Of a stretch of 64,000 nucleotides of DNA, positions 24,142 to 32,950 are shown in pieces; positions within the stretch are counted from its first letter, which is position 1, and every line of letters begins with the position of its first letter. Under the pieces are notes generated by a model. That model was not told where the DNA came from and did no database searches. It saw nothing but the letters and a program-made list of their open reading frames with translations. Origin of the DNA: Ignavibacterium sp. (GTDB lineage Bacteria > Bacteroidota > Ignavibacteria > Ignavibacteriales > Ignavibacteriaceae); the NCBI GenBank assembly GCA_032027145.1, contig JAVSMP010000001.1:3477116-3541115 (forward strand), given 5' to 3'. Both the position numbers and the translations under genes were made by a program.

Positions 24142-26094
24142 ATGAAGTACCTTCAGAAATACTATTACATATTAACAGGTTCAATTGCCTTTATAATTTA
24201 CTTAAACACAATTGCACCTTCAGTAATCGAAATTGATCCTGGTGAGCTTGCTACGGTTCAAATCACACTTGGTATAGCACACCCAACAGGTTATCCTCTT
24301 TTTACTATGCTTGGATATATATTTTCATTGCTGCCTTTACCTTTTACAAAAATTTTTCAGATGAATCTTCTGGCTGCGATTTATTGCTCAATAGCAGTTA
24401 TAATTTTCTCAATTACAGCGAAACTTATTTTGGATAATATCAATCATTTTCAGTTTCTCAAAGTAAGGAAAGAAAAAACCAGTAAGAAGAATAAAAGTAA
24501 AAAGGAGGTTGATAAACCAGTTGTTTCCGGGTTTCAGTTTTCAGAACCGATAAAAATTATTTCGTCTATCGCTGGAGGATTATTTCTTGCATTCAGTAAA
24601 ACATTTTGGTTTCAAAGTACTTCGGTTGAAGTTTACAGTCTGCATCTGCTTATAATGTCAATTATCATTTTAACATTATTAAAAGCATTTCTGCTTGCAA
24701 AACAAGAGAAAGTACTTGACAAATACTGGATGATATTTGCTGTTGCATTAGCATTTGGATTTACAAATCACATGACTACATTGTGGATAATTCCTGCTGC
24801 TGCATTTTTTTATTTTATACAGAACAAATTCACTTCAAGAAGTATAAAGCAAATTGGATATATGCTAATGTTCTTCTTCCCTGTTCTGATTCTGATTTAT
24901 TTATATTTACCGATCAGAGCTTCGCAAAGCCCATTGCTTAATTGGGGTAATCCAATTGACTGGGAACGAATACTCAGACACATTTCAGGCAAGCAGTATC
25001 AGGTATGGCTTTTTTCATCAACTGAAGCTGCATCAAAACAATTTAAATATTTTATAAATAATCTTACGTCTGAATTTTCAATCACGCTCCTAATTATCGT
25101 ACTAGGATTATTTGTTTCATTTATTAAGGCAAAAAAGTTTTTTGTTTTTAACATTATAATTTTTCTTACAACTGTTTTGCTTTCTATTAATTACGATATA
25201 AATGATATTGACTCATACTTTCTTCTTGGATATATCTCACTTGCATTTTTCGCAGTATTTGGTGCGGCATATTTTCTGTTATTCACAACCGACAAAAAAA
25301 TTAATCTATCAATATCGGTTATCGGATTAATTCTTATTCTATCTTTTCAAACATACTCTAATTATGATTCAGTAAATCAAAATGATAATTATGCTTATGA
25401 AGATTATACTAAAATTTTATTAAACAGTGTACCTGACAGCTCAATTATATTCAGTTATCAGTGGGATTATTTTATATCAGCTTCATATTATTTTCAAATT
25501 GTAGAAAAGTTCAGGGACGATGTAATAATAATTGATAAAGAGTTATTACGCCGCTCCTGGTACTATAAACAGTTAAATACCAGTTATCCCGGATTACTAA
25601 GTGGAGTTAACAAGGATATTGAGCAATTTCTTAACGCATTAAAACCATTTGAACGCGAAGAAAATTTTAATGCAAATCTCCTGGAAACCATATTTAGAAA
25701 AATTATGACCGGACTTGTATCAACTAATATAAAGAAGCATAATTATTTTATAGCATTGGAACTTGTAGAAGGAGAAATGAAAAGAGGTGAGTTTCAATTA
25801 CCCGAAGGATATACATTAGTGCCACACCTATTTTTGTTCAAGGTTGTTGATAGTAGTGATTATGTGGAAGCACCTCTTCCGGATTATAAAATAAGATTTA
25901 ACAATGAAGACAATAAATATCAAAAATCGTTAAAGGGATTTATTTCTTCGATGCTGATGCGAAGAGCACTATATGAATTACAATATCAGAAAATTGATCG
26001 GGCAAAAATTTATGTAAAGAAAGTTAAAGATGATTTTCCCGATATTGTTCTTCCGCCTCAGTTATCAGGCTTAGCAGGAAAATCAGAGAAGTAA
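24142..26094 (+). CDS. DUF2723 membrane glycosyltransferase-like protein
   Basis: Multi-pass inner-membrane protein of the DUF2723 family, thought to be GT-C type protein or lipid glycosyltransferases. The family opening is clear: APSVIEIDPGELATVQITLG followed by IAHPTGYPLFTMLGYI, with the conserved DPGE and HPTGYPL motifs. About ten hydrophobic helices occupy residues 10-400, with a lysine-rich cytoplasmic loop at 110-130. The C-terminal 200 residues are soluble (YQWDYFISASYYFQI, DVIIIDKELLRRSWYY). Its start is 3 bases after the glnE stop, so the two are co-transcribed, but no functional link is obvious. Substrate is unknown. Confidence 0.8.
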   Translation: MKYLQKYYYILTGSIAFIIYLNTIAPSVIEIDPGELATVQITLGIAHPTGYPLFTMLGYIFSLLPLPFTKIFQMNLLAAIYCSIAVIIFSITAKLILDNINHFQFLKVRKEKTSKKNKSKKEVDKPVVSGFQFSEPIKIISSIAGGLFLAFSKTFWFQSTSVEVYSLHLLIMSIIILTLLKAFLLAKQEKVLDKYWMIFAVALAFGFTNHMTTLWIIPAAAFFYFIQNKFTSRSIKQIGYMLMFFFPVLILIYLYLPIRASQSPLLNWGNPIDWERILRHISGKQYQVWLFSSTEAASKQFKYFINNLTSEFSITLLIIVLGLFVSFIKAKKFFVFNIIIFLTTVLLSINYDINDIDSYFLLGYISLAFFAVFGAAYFLLFTTDKKINLSISVIGLILILSFQTYSNYDSVNQNDNYAYEDYTKILLNSVPDSSIIFSYQWDYFISASYYFQIVEKFRDDVIIIDKELLRRSWYYKQLNTSYPGLLSGVNKDIEQFLNALKPFEREENFNANLLETIFRKIMTGLVSTNIKKHNYFIALELVEGEMKRGEFQLPEGYTLVPHLFLFKVVDSSDYVEAPLPDYKIRFNNEDNKYQKSLKGFISSMLMRRALYELQYQKIDRAKIYVKKVKDDFPDIVLPPQLSGLAGKSEK

Positions 26095-26155
26095 GCAGTT
26101 GATTATAAGTTATTCTTAAAGCAATCCTTGATCGACAAAATTAAATTTAATTACA

Positions 26156-27259
26156 CTAATACTTGATAGATTCATCAATATCATCTATAAGGTCATCGGC
26201 TCTTTCTTTTGAAATTTCATCTTTAGTAAGAAATGATTGAAGAATCACATCCACCTGCTGAATAAGATTTCTCTTATAATATTTTGGTGCATAGATAGAA
26301 CCATCAAGCATATATAGTCTTCTGCTTTTTTCCTCATAAAAAGTATAGTTAACAAAAGGACCGCCCATTCCTTTTATGTTCAAATCCCATAAACCTTGTG
26401 TATATAGTGCATATCTGTTATTAAAATTAACTTCACTAGTTGTATAAAAACTGTCAGCAATTACTACATAAGCCGAGTCATCAGCAGTTTGATAAAACTT
26501 TTTAGTTAATCTGTTACGAATAGATCTGATTGAATCTGCATTAAGATATTCCGGAGTTGCATTATCTATCCAATGAACAAAAATCCATCTTTCCATATCA
26601 CTGCCGGGCGATCTTCTCAGCCAGACAAACTTATCCTCTTTATCATTCTTTGCAAGTTTAAAATCAGCCTGAACATAAATCATCCATCCATAATCTCTTA
26701 AAAGTAACCCTTCAATTGCTTTTCTTTCATATTTAGGAGAATAGAGGCTTTCTTTTAATCTATTGTCTGATTCCTTTTGATAGGCAAACAGCAGATTATC
26801 TTTATTTCTTAGGATTTTAAATTCCAATTCCTGCATATTTGAAGCCGAGAGAATTGTAACAAGCTGACCTCTTGCCCAAAGATCATATTTACTTAAAATA
26901 AAATCATTATCAGTTTCAAGTTTTTTCTGAACTTCTTGATCAGTAATTGATTTAATATACTGTGATGTGTAAGAGCCGGAATTAAGCGGTGCAACAATAA
27001 CAATATTTTTTTTCCTTTGAGCTTTATCAATCTGATTGGATGATATTCTATGTAAAGTAAAAAGTTTTTCAGGCAAAGGTGTGTTTATCTCAACTTCAAA
27101 AACAGTTTGAAGAGCCAGTTTTAATTCTTCATACTCGGTTGAATCTGCTACAATGTAAATTTCATCTTCAAAACCTGTTGCAGGTTTCTGAACTGAATCA
27201 CAAGATATAAAAAGAATTAATTGTACAGTTAAAAAGAATAATATCAAATACTTTTTCAT
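26156..27259 (-). CDS. DUF4837 family lipoprotein
   Basis: Predicted lipoprotein of 367 residues with signal peptide and lipobox (LILFISC, Cys at about 20). The body matches what I know of DUF4837: WLRRSPGSDMERWIFVHWID, and near the end LYTQGLWDLNIKGMGGPFVN. No enzymatic motif is visible; the function is unknown. A GAGGTAAT ribosome site precedes ATG 27259. It is the last gene of the tilS-hpt-ftsH run, 2 bases after the polyprenol-kinase-like gene. Confidence 0.75.
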   Translation of the reverse strand: MKKYLILFFLTVQLILFISCDSVQKPATGFEDEIYIVADSTEYEELKLALQTVFEVEINTPLPEKLFTLHRISSNQIDKAQRKKNIVIVAPLNSGSYTSQYIKSITDQEVQKKLETDNDFILSKYDLWARGQLVTILSASNMQELEFKILRNKDNLLFAYQKESDNRLKESLYSPKYERKAIEGLLLRDYGWMIYVQADFKLAKNDKEDKFVWLRRSPGSDMERWIFVHWIDNATPEYLNADSIRSIRNRLTKKFYQTADDSAYVVIADSFYTTSEVNFNNRYALYTQGLWDLNIKGMGGPFVNYTFYEEKSRRLYMLDGSIYAPKYYKRNLIQQVDVILQSFLTKDEISKERADDLIDDIDESIKY

Positions 27260-27261
27260 AA

Positions 27262-27930
27262 TTACCTCGGAACATTAAGTAAAACCAATTCGAGATTGGG
27301 AAAAATTATCAAATATAAAATCCACATAGTAAAACCAGTAGATAGCGGTATCGTCAGATTATCATCAGCAAAACCAAAGGAAATGTTTTCAACAATAGCA
27401 CCGATAAATGCAGCAACAAAACCAATTACATATTCCATCGGAAAATTACCAACTTTAGGTGTAAAAAAAACTACTATGCTTGCACTAATAAAAAATGATA
27501 ATGTTCCCTCAAAACTCTTTCTTAAAAATTTTCTTTTGCCATACTTTCTGCCTATTAATGCAGCCATTGAATCACTGATAATTAATATTGTAAAGGCAGT
27601 AACAAATATTACCTTAGGAAAAATTATTACACAGATTAAAGCCGAAAGCAAAACATAAGTTGCACCGGTTAAATTCTTCTTTTCATCATCAAGTTCATGC
27701 CGGCGTAAAAGGAATCCAAACAGTTTATAAAATAACTTTGCAAATGATTTAGATATAAATCTGCCGCCGTCAATAAATAAGGCTAATATTGTTAAGGCTG
27801 CTAAAATAATAAGTGCGGTTTGCTTTGGAATAAAATAGTAAATAACCGGTATAGATAAAGAAAAGAGATGAATTAATTTTCGTACTAATTCATCTCTGTA
27901 GTGAATTGTTCCATTATCAATGTGCGTCAT
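27262..27930 (-). CDS. Dolichol/phytol-kinase-like CTP-dependent lipid kinase
   Basis: Integral membrane protein of the SEC59/VTE5/COG0170 group (diacylglycerol or polyprenol kinases using CTP). It has about six to seven hydrophobic helices in 222 residues. The family markers are ELVRKLIHLFSLSIPVIYYF at the N-terminus, ILIISDSMAALIGRKYGKRK, KSFEGTLSFF and FADDNLTIPLSTG. It may phosphorylate an isoprenoid alcohol for lipid recycling; the substrate is not decided by sequence. It starts 2 bases after the ftsH stop and sits in an otherwise standard ftsH operon. Confidence 0.82.
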   Translation of the reverse strand: MTHIDNGTIHYRDELVRKLIHLFSLSIPVIYYFIPKQTALIILAALTILALFIDGGRFISKSFAKLFYKLFGFLLRRHELDDEKKNLTGATYVLLSALICVIIFPKVIFVTAFTILIISDSMAALIGRKYGKRKFLRKSFEGTLSFFISASIVVFFTPKVGNFPMEYVIGFVAAFIGAIVENISFGFADDNLTIPLSTGFTMWILYLIIFPNLELVLLNVPR

Positions 27931-27932
27931 CT

Positions 27933-29966
27933 TTAAGGATTCGTATCAGGTTTATTCCTTTGTTCCATTAATTTTTTAACATGATCTGGAATTTGTTCAG
28001 TCTGATTATTCTGGTTATTCTCTTTCTGCACCGGCGGCAGGTGTTCACCTCGAATAATTCTGTCAATCTCTTCAGCATCAAGTATTTCGCGCTCTAATAA
28101 TTCCTCTGATAATCTATGCAGCAAATTCATATTTTCGCTTAGTATTTTAACTGCTCTTTCAAAGGCAATGTTGATGATGTTTCTTATCTCTTCATCAATT
28201 TCAATTGCAGTTTTTTCGCTATAATCTCTATGCTTTTGAATTTCTCTTCCTAAAAATATTTCTTCTTCTTTTGCTCCATAAGCAAGCGGACCAAGTTTAT
28301 CACTCATTCCCCACTCGCAGACCATCTTCCTTGCGATGTTGGTAGCTTTTTCAATATCATTTCCAGCACCGGTTGTATAATGATTAAAAACAAGTTTTTC
28401 AGCAGCACGCCCGCCAAGTGCATAAGTTATCATTGCTTCAAGATATTCTTTAGAATAAGTATGTTTTTCATCAATTGGCAAATAACTTGTAACACCAAGA
28501 GCCCTGCCGCGCGGGATAATCGTTACTTTATGAACTGGATCAGCTTCTGGAATCATCCGTGCAACAAGTACATGCCCAACTTCGTGATAAGCAGTTGTCT
28601 TTTTTTCTTTTTCGGATATGATAAGACTTTTTCTTTCCATTCCCATCATTACTTTGTCTTTAGCTTCTTCAAAGTCATTCATATCAACTTTTTTCTTATT
28701 TTTACGTGCACCAAGTAAAGCAGCTTCATTAACCAGATTAGCTAAATCTGCACCTGATAATCCGGGTGTTCCTTTTGCAAGAACTTCCAGATTAACACCT
28801 TCTGCAAGTGGAATATTTCTAGTGTGAACTTTAAGAATTCCTTCTCTTCCTTTTACATCAGGTCTATCAACAACCACCTGTCTGTCAAATCTACCAGGTC
28901 TTAACAATGCCGGATCAAGAACATCAGGTCTGTTAGTTGCTGCAATAATTATTACCCCGCTATTCTGTTCAAAACCATCCATCTCTACAAGTAATTGGTT
29001 TAATGTTTGTTCACGCTCATCGTGTCCGCCGCCAAGACCAGCACCGCGATGTCTTCCGACAGCATCAATTTCATCAATAAAAATTATACAAGGTGCATTT
29101 TTCTTACCTTGCTCAAACAAGTCTCTAACACGACTTGCACCAACACCTACAAACATTTCCACAAAGTCTGCACCCGATATTGAGAAAAACGGAACACCAG
29201 CTTCGCCGGCAACTGCACGTGCAAGAAGAGTTTTACCTGTTCCGGGAGGTCCTAATAACAAAACACCTCTTGGAATCTTACCTCCAAGTTTTTGAAATTT
29301 AGTAGGTTCTTTCAAGAATTCTATTACTTCTTCCAATTCAAGTTTTGCTTCATCTGCACCAGCAACATCTTTAAATGTAACTCGTTTACTAGAAGGAGTA
29401 ATTAATTTTGCCTTACTCTTTCCAAACGAAAAGATTCCTCTTGAACCGCCGCTTTGCCCCTGCATTCTTCTCATTATTATAATCCATATAGCAATAATCA
29501 GAACCCAGGGTAAAAATCCCACAAGTATATTAACCCATTCGTTTGACTCTTTATTAAATGAGTAATGTATTCCTTTTTCTTTCCATAATTTTTCTTGTTC
29601 AATAATTAATGGCTCAGGGATATACACTGAAAATGCCTTTATACCAACAGATTTACCGTTAATAGTAATATCAGTTTCTTTTTTCAAAGTGGCTTTTAAA
29701 GTGTAATCATTCGGATCAGATTTTGTAATATTTGCGGAAGTAATATTTTGTGGATCTTCAATCAGTTTTTCATACTGCCCGTAAGGAATCTCAGTAAAAT
29801 TATCCACACCAGTTCTAAAGATTTGCATTATAATTACCGCAGCTACAATAACTGCTCCCCAGCCAAAAACAAGTCTAATCACCTTTGACCAATCAAAGTT
29901 GTCATCAGGTTTATTTGGGCTGCCTTTTGGTAATTTATTTCCTGATTTATTTTCGTTATCGCTCAT
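27933..29966 (-). CDS. ftsH: ATP-dependent zinc metalloprotease FtsH
   Basis: Membrane-bound AAA+ protease that degrades misfolded membrane proteins and short-lived regulators. Two membrane helices (about 31-50 and 145-165) flank a periplasmic domain. The AAA+ domain has Walker A GPPGTGKT at 239-246, Walker B IIFIDEID at 294-301, the second region of homology [19 protein letters not shown] and the pore motif MFVGVGA. The zinc site is HEVGH at 461-465. The length, 677 residues, is normal. Its position after tilS and hpt follows the widely conserved tilS-hpt-ftsH order. Confidence 0.98.
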   Translation of the reverse strand: MSDNENKSGNKLPKGSPNKPDDNFDWSKVIRLVFGWGAVIVAAVIIMQIFRTGVDNFTEIPYGQYEKLIEDPQNITSANITKSDPNDYTLKATLKKETDITINGKSVGIKAFSVYIPEPLIIEQEKLWKEKGIHYSFNKESNEWVNILVGFLPWVLIIAIWIIIMRRMQGQSGGSRGIFSFGKSKAKLITPSSKRVTFKDVAGADEAKLELEEVIEFLKEPTKFQKLGGKIPRGVLLLGPPGTGKTLLARAVAGEAGVPFFSISGADFVEMFVGVGASRVRDLFEQGKKNAPCIIFIDEIDAVGRHRGAGLGGGHDEREQTLNQLLVEMDGFEQNSGVIIIAATNRPDVLDPALLRPGRFDRQVVVDRPDVKGREGILKVHTRNIPLAEGVNLEVLAKGTPGLSGADLANLVNEAALLGARKNKKKVDMNDFEEAKDKVMMGMERKSLIISEKEKKTTAYHEVGHVLVARMIPEADPVHKVTIIPRGRALGVTSYLPIDEKHTYSKEYLEAMITYALGGRAAEKLVFNHYTTGAGNDIEKATNIARKMVCEWGMSDKLGPLAYGAKEEEIFLGREIQKHRDYSEKTAIEIDEEIRNIINIAFERAVKILSENMNLLHRLSEELLEREILDAEEIDRIIRGEHLPPVQKENNQNNQTEQIPDHVKKLMEQRNKPDTNP

Positions 29967-29974
29967 TTTTTTTT

Positions 29975-30532
29975 CTAATTATTTTTTTCTGAATTATCGG
30001 ATAGGGCATAAATGGATCTTAAATTTCTATATTGTTGTGCATAATCTAATCCATATCCAATTACAAATTTGCCCGGAATTTGGAAGCCAATATAATCAAT
30101 TTTAACATCATATTTCAGGCTTTTTGGTTTCAATAACAGTGTACATACTTTTACACTTCGCGGAGAATATTTTTTGAAGAGGTCTCCGATGTATTTGATT
30201 GATAAGCCTGAATCAACAATATCTTCAACAATAATAATATCTCTGTCGTTTACATCACAATTTAATTCTTTGAGCAAGCGCACATTACCGGAAGATAACT
30301 TTGCATCTCCATAACTTGAGAGTTTAAAGAAATCTATCTCACAGTTTATTGTTACTCTTTTTATCAAGTCTGAAAGAAAAATAAAAGCACCGTTAAGTAC
30401 ACCAATGAAAATCGGAACTTTTTCAGAGTATTCTTCAGATATTTGTTCAGCAAGCTCTTTAATTCTAAATTGAATTTGTTCTTCAGTTAATAATGGAACA
30501 AAAACGTCTTCACCAATAATCAAATTATCCAT
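29975..30532 (-). CDS. hpt: Hypoxanthine phosphoribosyltransferase
   Basis: Purine-salvage enzyme that joins hypoxanthine (or guanine) to PRPP to give IMP/GMP. The PRPP-binding loop [14 protein letters not shown] is at 99-112 with E103-D104, and [15 protein letters not shown] precedes it; [17 protein letters not shown] is the usual C-terminal hood segment. At 185 residues it has family length. Its ATG overlaps the tilS stop by 8 bases (ATGGATAA), so translation is coupled. Confidence 0.95.
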   Translation of the reverse strand: MDNLIIGEDVFVPLLTEEQIQFRIKELAEQISEEYSEKVPIFIGVLNGAFIFLSDLIKRVTINCEIDFFKLSSYGDAKLSSGNVRLLKELNCDVNDRDIIIVEDIVDSGLSIKYIGDLFKKYSPRSVKVCTLLLKPKSLKYDVKIDYIGFQIPGKFVIGYGLDYAQQYRNLRSIYALSDNSEKNN

Positions 30533-31889
30533 TTTTAATATATACTTTAAGTGCTTTTTTTGTGGTTGATGTTATCTTGAATCTGTCATCAAGTCTTTTT
30601 CCTATAATCCAGACAATCTTATTATTATTCAATAATAATAATTGATTTTTCTTTTCAAATGTATCCATTTTTATATCGTTAAGATAATCAGAAACTTTTT
30701 TTGTTCCTTTCATCCCGATCGGATGAAATTTATCGCCATCTTTCCAGTTCCGTATCTGGAAAACACTTTTTACTTCATCAGCAGAGATAAATTCAATGTT
30801 AGGATTCTTTAATAGTTTAATATCTGCCGGATTTACCTTTTCGATACTCAAATTTTTATTGCCGATTTTTATTTTTTCACCAACTTTTATTCGTTTTGAT
30901 ATCTTTCCAGGTACTTCAGTTTTTGTTTTAATCAGAATATCATTTCTTGATCTTAATGCAATCAAACCTGCTGACAGTTCTTCAGACTTACCTGCCTGAT
31001 TATTAATGAGTGATGTTATTTTTTTAATATCTGCTGAATGGAATTTTATCTTAAAATTCTTATCGAGAATATTTTTTAACAGATGTACAGATATCTTCTT
31101 ATCTTTATTTTCAAAGTAGGTTAATGGAATCTGCACAAACTTATTTTGTTTCAATCTCAAATCACTTTCATTTTTATCAGTTTTTAATTCAGTGATAAGC
31201 CCCTGCAGGTTTACGGAGGTATTCAACAATGCTTTATCAAGCGATGGATTTAATTTGCTTTTAATTAAAGGAATAATTTCATTACGCAGAAAGTTCCGCT
31301 CAAATTCGCTTGACAAGTTTGATTGATCAATCCTGAACTCATATTGATTTAATTCAAGATAATTAAGTATTTCGGCTTTGCTTAAACAAAGAATCGGTCT
31401 TATAATGTTATCACGTTTTACGGGAATACCTGCAATACCGTTTAATCCAGCACCTTTAATCAAATTCAATAAAACAGTTTCCGCATTATCATCTGCATTA
31501 TGAGCAGTTACAATTTTATCAAATCCAATTGCACCTGCAAGTTTCTCAAAAACAGAATACCTGACTTCTCGGGCAGCTAATTCTATTGAATAATTATTTT
31601 CCTGTGCAAAAACTTTTATATTTTTTTTATAAGGATAGAAAGGAATATCAAGTTCTTTACAGACGATTTCACAGAAAATTTCATCTCTATCAGATTCTTT
31701 TCCTCTTAAAAGATGATTCACATGAACCGCACTAATTTCAATCTTGAATTTTTTTCTAAATTTATTGAAGAAGTGTAAAACAAAAATAGAATCAGGTCCG
31801 CCGCTTAGTGCAATTAAAATCCTATCATTAACTTTGATAAGATCGTTTTCTTTTATAAATCTTAATACTTTTTGTTCAGTAGCCTTCAT
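30525..31889 (-). CDS. tilS: tRNA(Ile)-lysidine synthetase
   Basis: Modifies C34 of tRNA-Ile(CAU) with lysine and ATP, so that it reads AUA. The N-terminal N-type ATP-pyrophosphatase domain has the PP-loop ALSGGPDS near residue 30, followed by VHVNHLLRGKESDRDE and TAHNADDNAETVLLNLIKGA, both diagnostic of TilS. The C-terminal part includes RNWKDGDKFHPIGMKGTKKV, the TilS substrate-binding domain. I chose ATG 31889 over TTG 31898. It is the first gene of the tilS-hpt-ftsH run. Confidence 0.95.
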   Translation of the reverse strand: MKATEQKVLRFIKENDLIKVNDRILIALSGGPDSIFVLHFFNKFRKKFKIEISAVHVNHLLRGKESDRDEIFCEIVCKELDIPFYPYKKNIKVFAQENNYSIELAAREVRYSVFEKLAGAIGFDKIVTAHNADDNAETVLLNLIKGAGLNGIAGIPVKRDNIIRPILCLSKAEILNYLELNQYEFRIDQSNLSSEFERNFLRNEIIPLIKSKLNPSLDKALLNTSVNLQGLITELKTDKNESDLRLKQNKFVQIPLTYFENKDKKISVHLLKNILDKNFKIKFHSADIKKITSLINNQAGKSEELSAGLIALRSRNDILIKTKTEVPGKISKRIKVGEKIKIGNKNLSIEKVNPADIKLLKNPNIEFISADEVKSVFQIRNWKDGDKFHPIGMKGTKKVSDYLNDIKMDTFEKKNQLLLLNNNKIVWIIGKRLDDRFKITSTTKKALKVYIKNG

Positions 31890-32167
31890 CAATTGCAAAA
31901 GTTCAAATTATCCACGATGTCATTAGCTGTAAAAAAACTGTCACAAATTTAATAAACTTATCAAATTCTATAATGACAGAATTACAAAATTGTTTATTGA
32001 TAAAAGAGTGTCTTTACAATTAAAGAAATTAATTCTGATTGAAAATGGATTTTCTTTGAATAAAAACCTTCAGGTTAATATCATTGATTGTATTGAGTCT
32101 CAGAAAACTAAATAACTTTTAAAATCATCAAGAAAAGAAACAGGTGAATCACAATTAAAGTATTATT
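31890..32167. other. Intergenic, greA to tilS
   Basis: 278 bases between the greA stop and the tilS start, containing the tilS promoter. A plus-strand frame without ATG is open from 31933 to 32115 (a 41-residue product if TTG 31990 is used, with KLFIDKRVSLQLKKLILIEN). It has no ribosome site and I do not call it a gene. No hairpin terminator for greA stands out. Confidence 0.35.
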
Positions 32168-32644
32168 TCATTTAATCTCAAGAATCTCAAACTCCATCAA
32201 ACCTGCGGGAGCTTTAACTTTAACCTTATTACCTGGTTTAGCGCCCATCAGTCCCTGCCCAACAGGAGAAGTAACCGAAATTTTTCCTTCCTGTAAATTT
32301 GCCTCTTCGGGAGATACTAAAGTATATTCAAAAACTTTATTTGTTTTAAGGTTTTTGATTTTAACAGTGGAAAGTAAATGAATTTCATCGGCTGGCATTT
32401 TAGATGTATCAATTACTCTTGCCCGTGAAAGTACATCTTCCATCTTGCTTATTTTTAACTCAAATAATCCCTGTTCTTCTTTCGCAGCATCATACTCGGC
32501 ATTTTCTGAGAGATCACCATGTGATCTTGCTTCGGCTATTTTGGCTGCAATTGTTTTCCTGCCGTTTGTTTTCATTTCCTGCAGTTCTTTTTCCAGTTCA
32601 ATTAGTCGTTCTCGGGTTAAATAAACAAAATTTTTGACGGACAT
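32168..32644 (-). CDS. greA: Transcription elongation factor GreA
   Basis: Binds the RNA polymerase secondary channel and stimulates cleavage of backtracked RNA. The N-terminal coiled coil carries the GreA signature: LTRERLIELEKELQEMKTNG, ARSHGDLSENAEYDAAKEEQ with the acidic tip (DLSENAEYDA), and the C-terminal FKBP-like domain has TVKIKNLKTNKVFEYTLVSP and SPVGQGLMGAKPGNKVKV. I start at ATG 32644 (158 residues, the usual size), not at the longer open-frame start 32686. Confidence 0.96.
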   Translation of the reverse strand: MSVKNFVYLTRERLIELEKELQEMKTNGRKTIAAKIAEARSHGDLSENAEYDAAKEEQGLFELKISKMEDVLSRARVIDTSKMPADEIHLLSTVKIKNLKTNKVFEYTLVSPEEANLQEGKISVTSPVGQGLMGAKPGNKVKVKAPAGLMEFEILEIK

Positions 32645-32895
32645 AATAAAATCTTCAATTGTTAGTGATTTAAAAAAAATTGCCACCGTTCTAATAAATC
32701 AGAACAGTGGCTGGGCAAAGATAAGAATTGAATATCCTGATGTCAAGAACTAATCCTTCTCCTTTAATAACACCAGCAGCTTAATTAAATAATAAAAACT
32801 GATAACATTTTTGTGTATAAAATTCAGAACCTCCGTTTATTATTATACTTATGCTGAATATGGCTTTTTATATACAGTTCAGCTCAACAATTTTA
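32645..32895. other. Intergenic, upstream of greA
   Basis: Between the greA start and the terminator of the large receptor gene. It contains the greA promoter region. CCACCGTTCTAATAAATCAGAACAGTGG (32684-32711) is an imperfect palindrome: CCAC.GTTCT ... AGAAC.GTGG, with an 8-base centre, that may be a hairpin in the greA leader or an operator. Nothing else is recognisable. Confidence 0.4.
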
Positions 32896-32926
32896 AAAAT
32901 AAAAAAGGCGATCCTAAGATCGCCTT
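32896..32926 (-). terminator. Rho-independent terminator of the TonB-dependent receptor gene
   Basis: On the minus strand AAGGCGATC (32926-32918) and GATCGCCTT (32913-32905) form a 9-bp stem with a 4-base loop, followed by TTTTTATTTTT. It lies 25 bases after the stop of the receptor gene at 32951. Confidence 0.9.
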
Positions 32927-32950
32927 AATGTTTAGAACTTAATTATTAAA

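Noticed and set aside
31933-32115. Small plus-strand ORF between greA and tilS
   Set aside because: No ATG or ribosome site; only a TTG at 31990. No recognisable product. Length is possible by chance.
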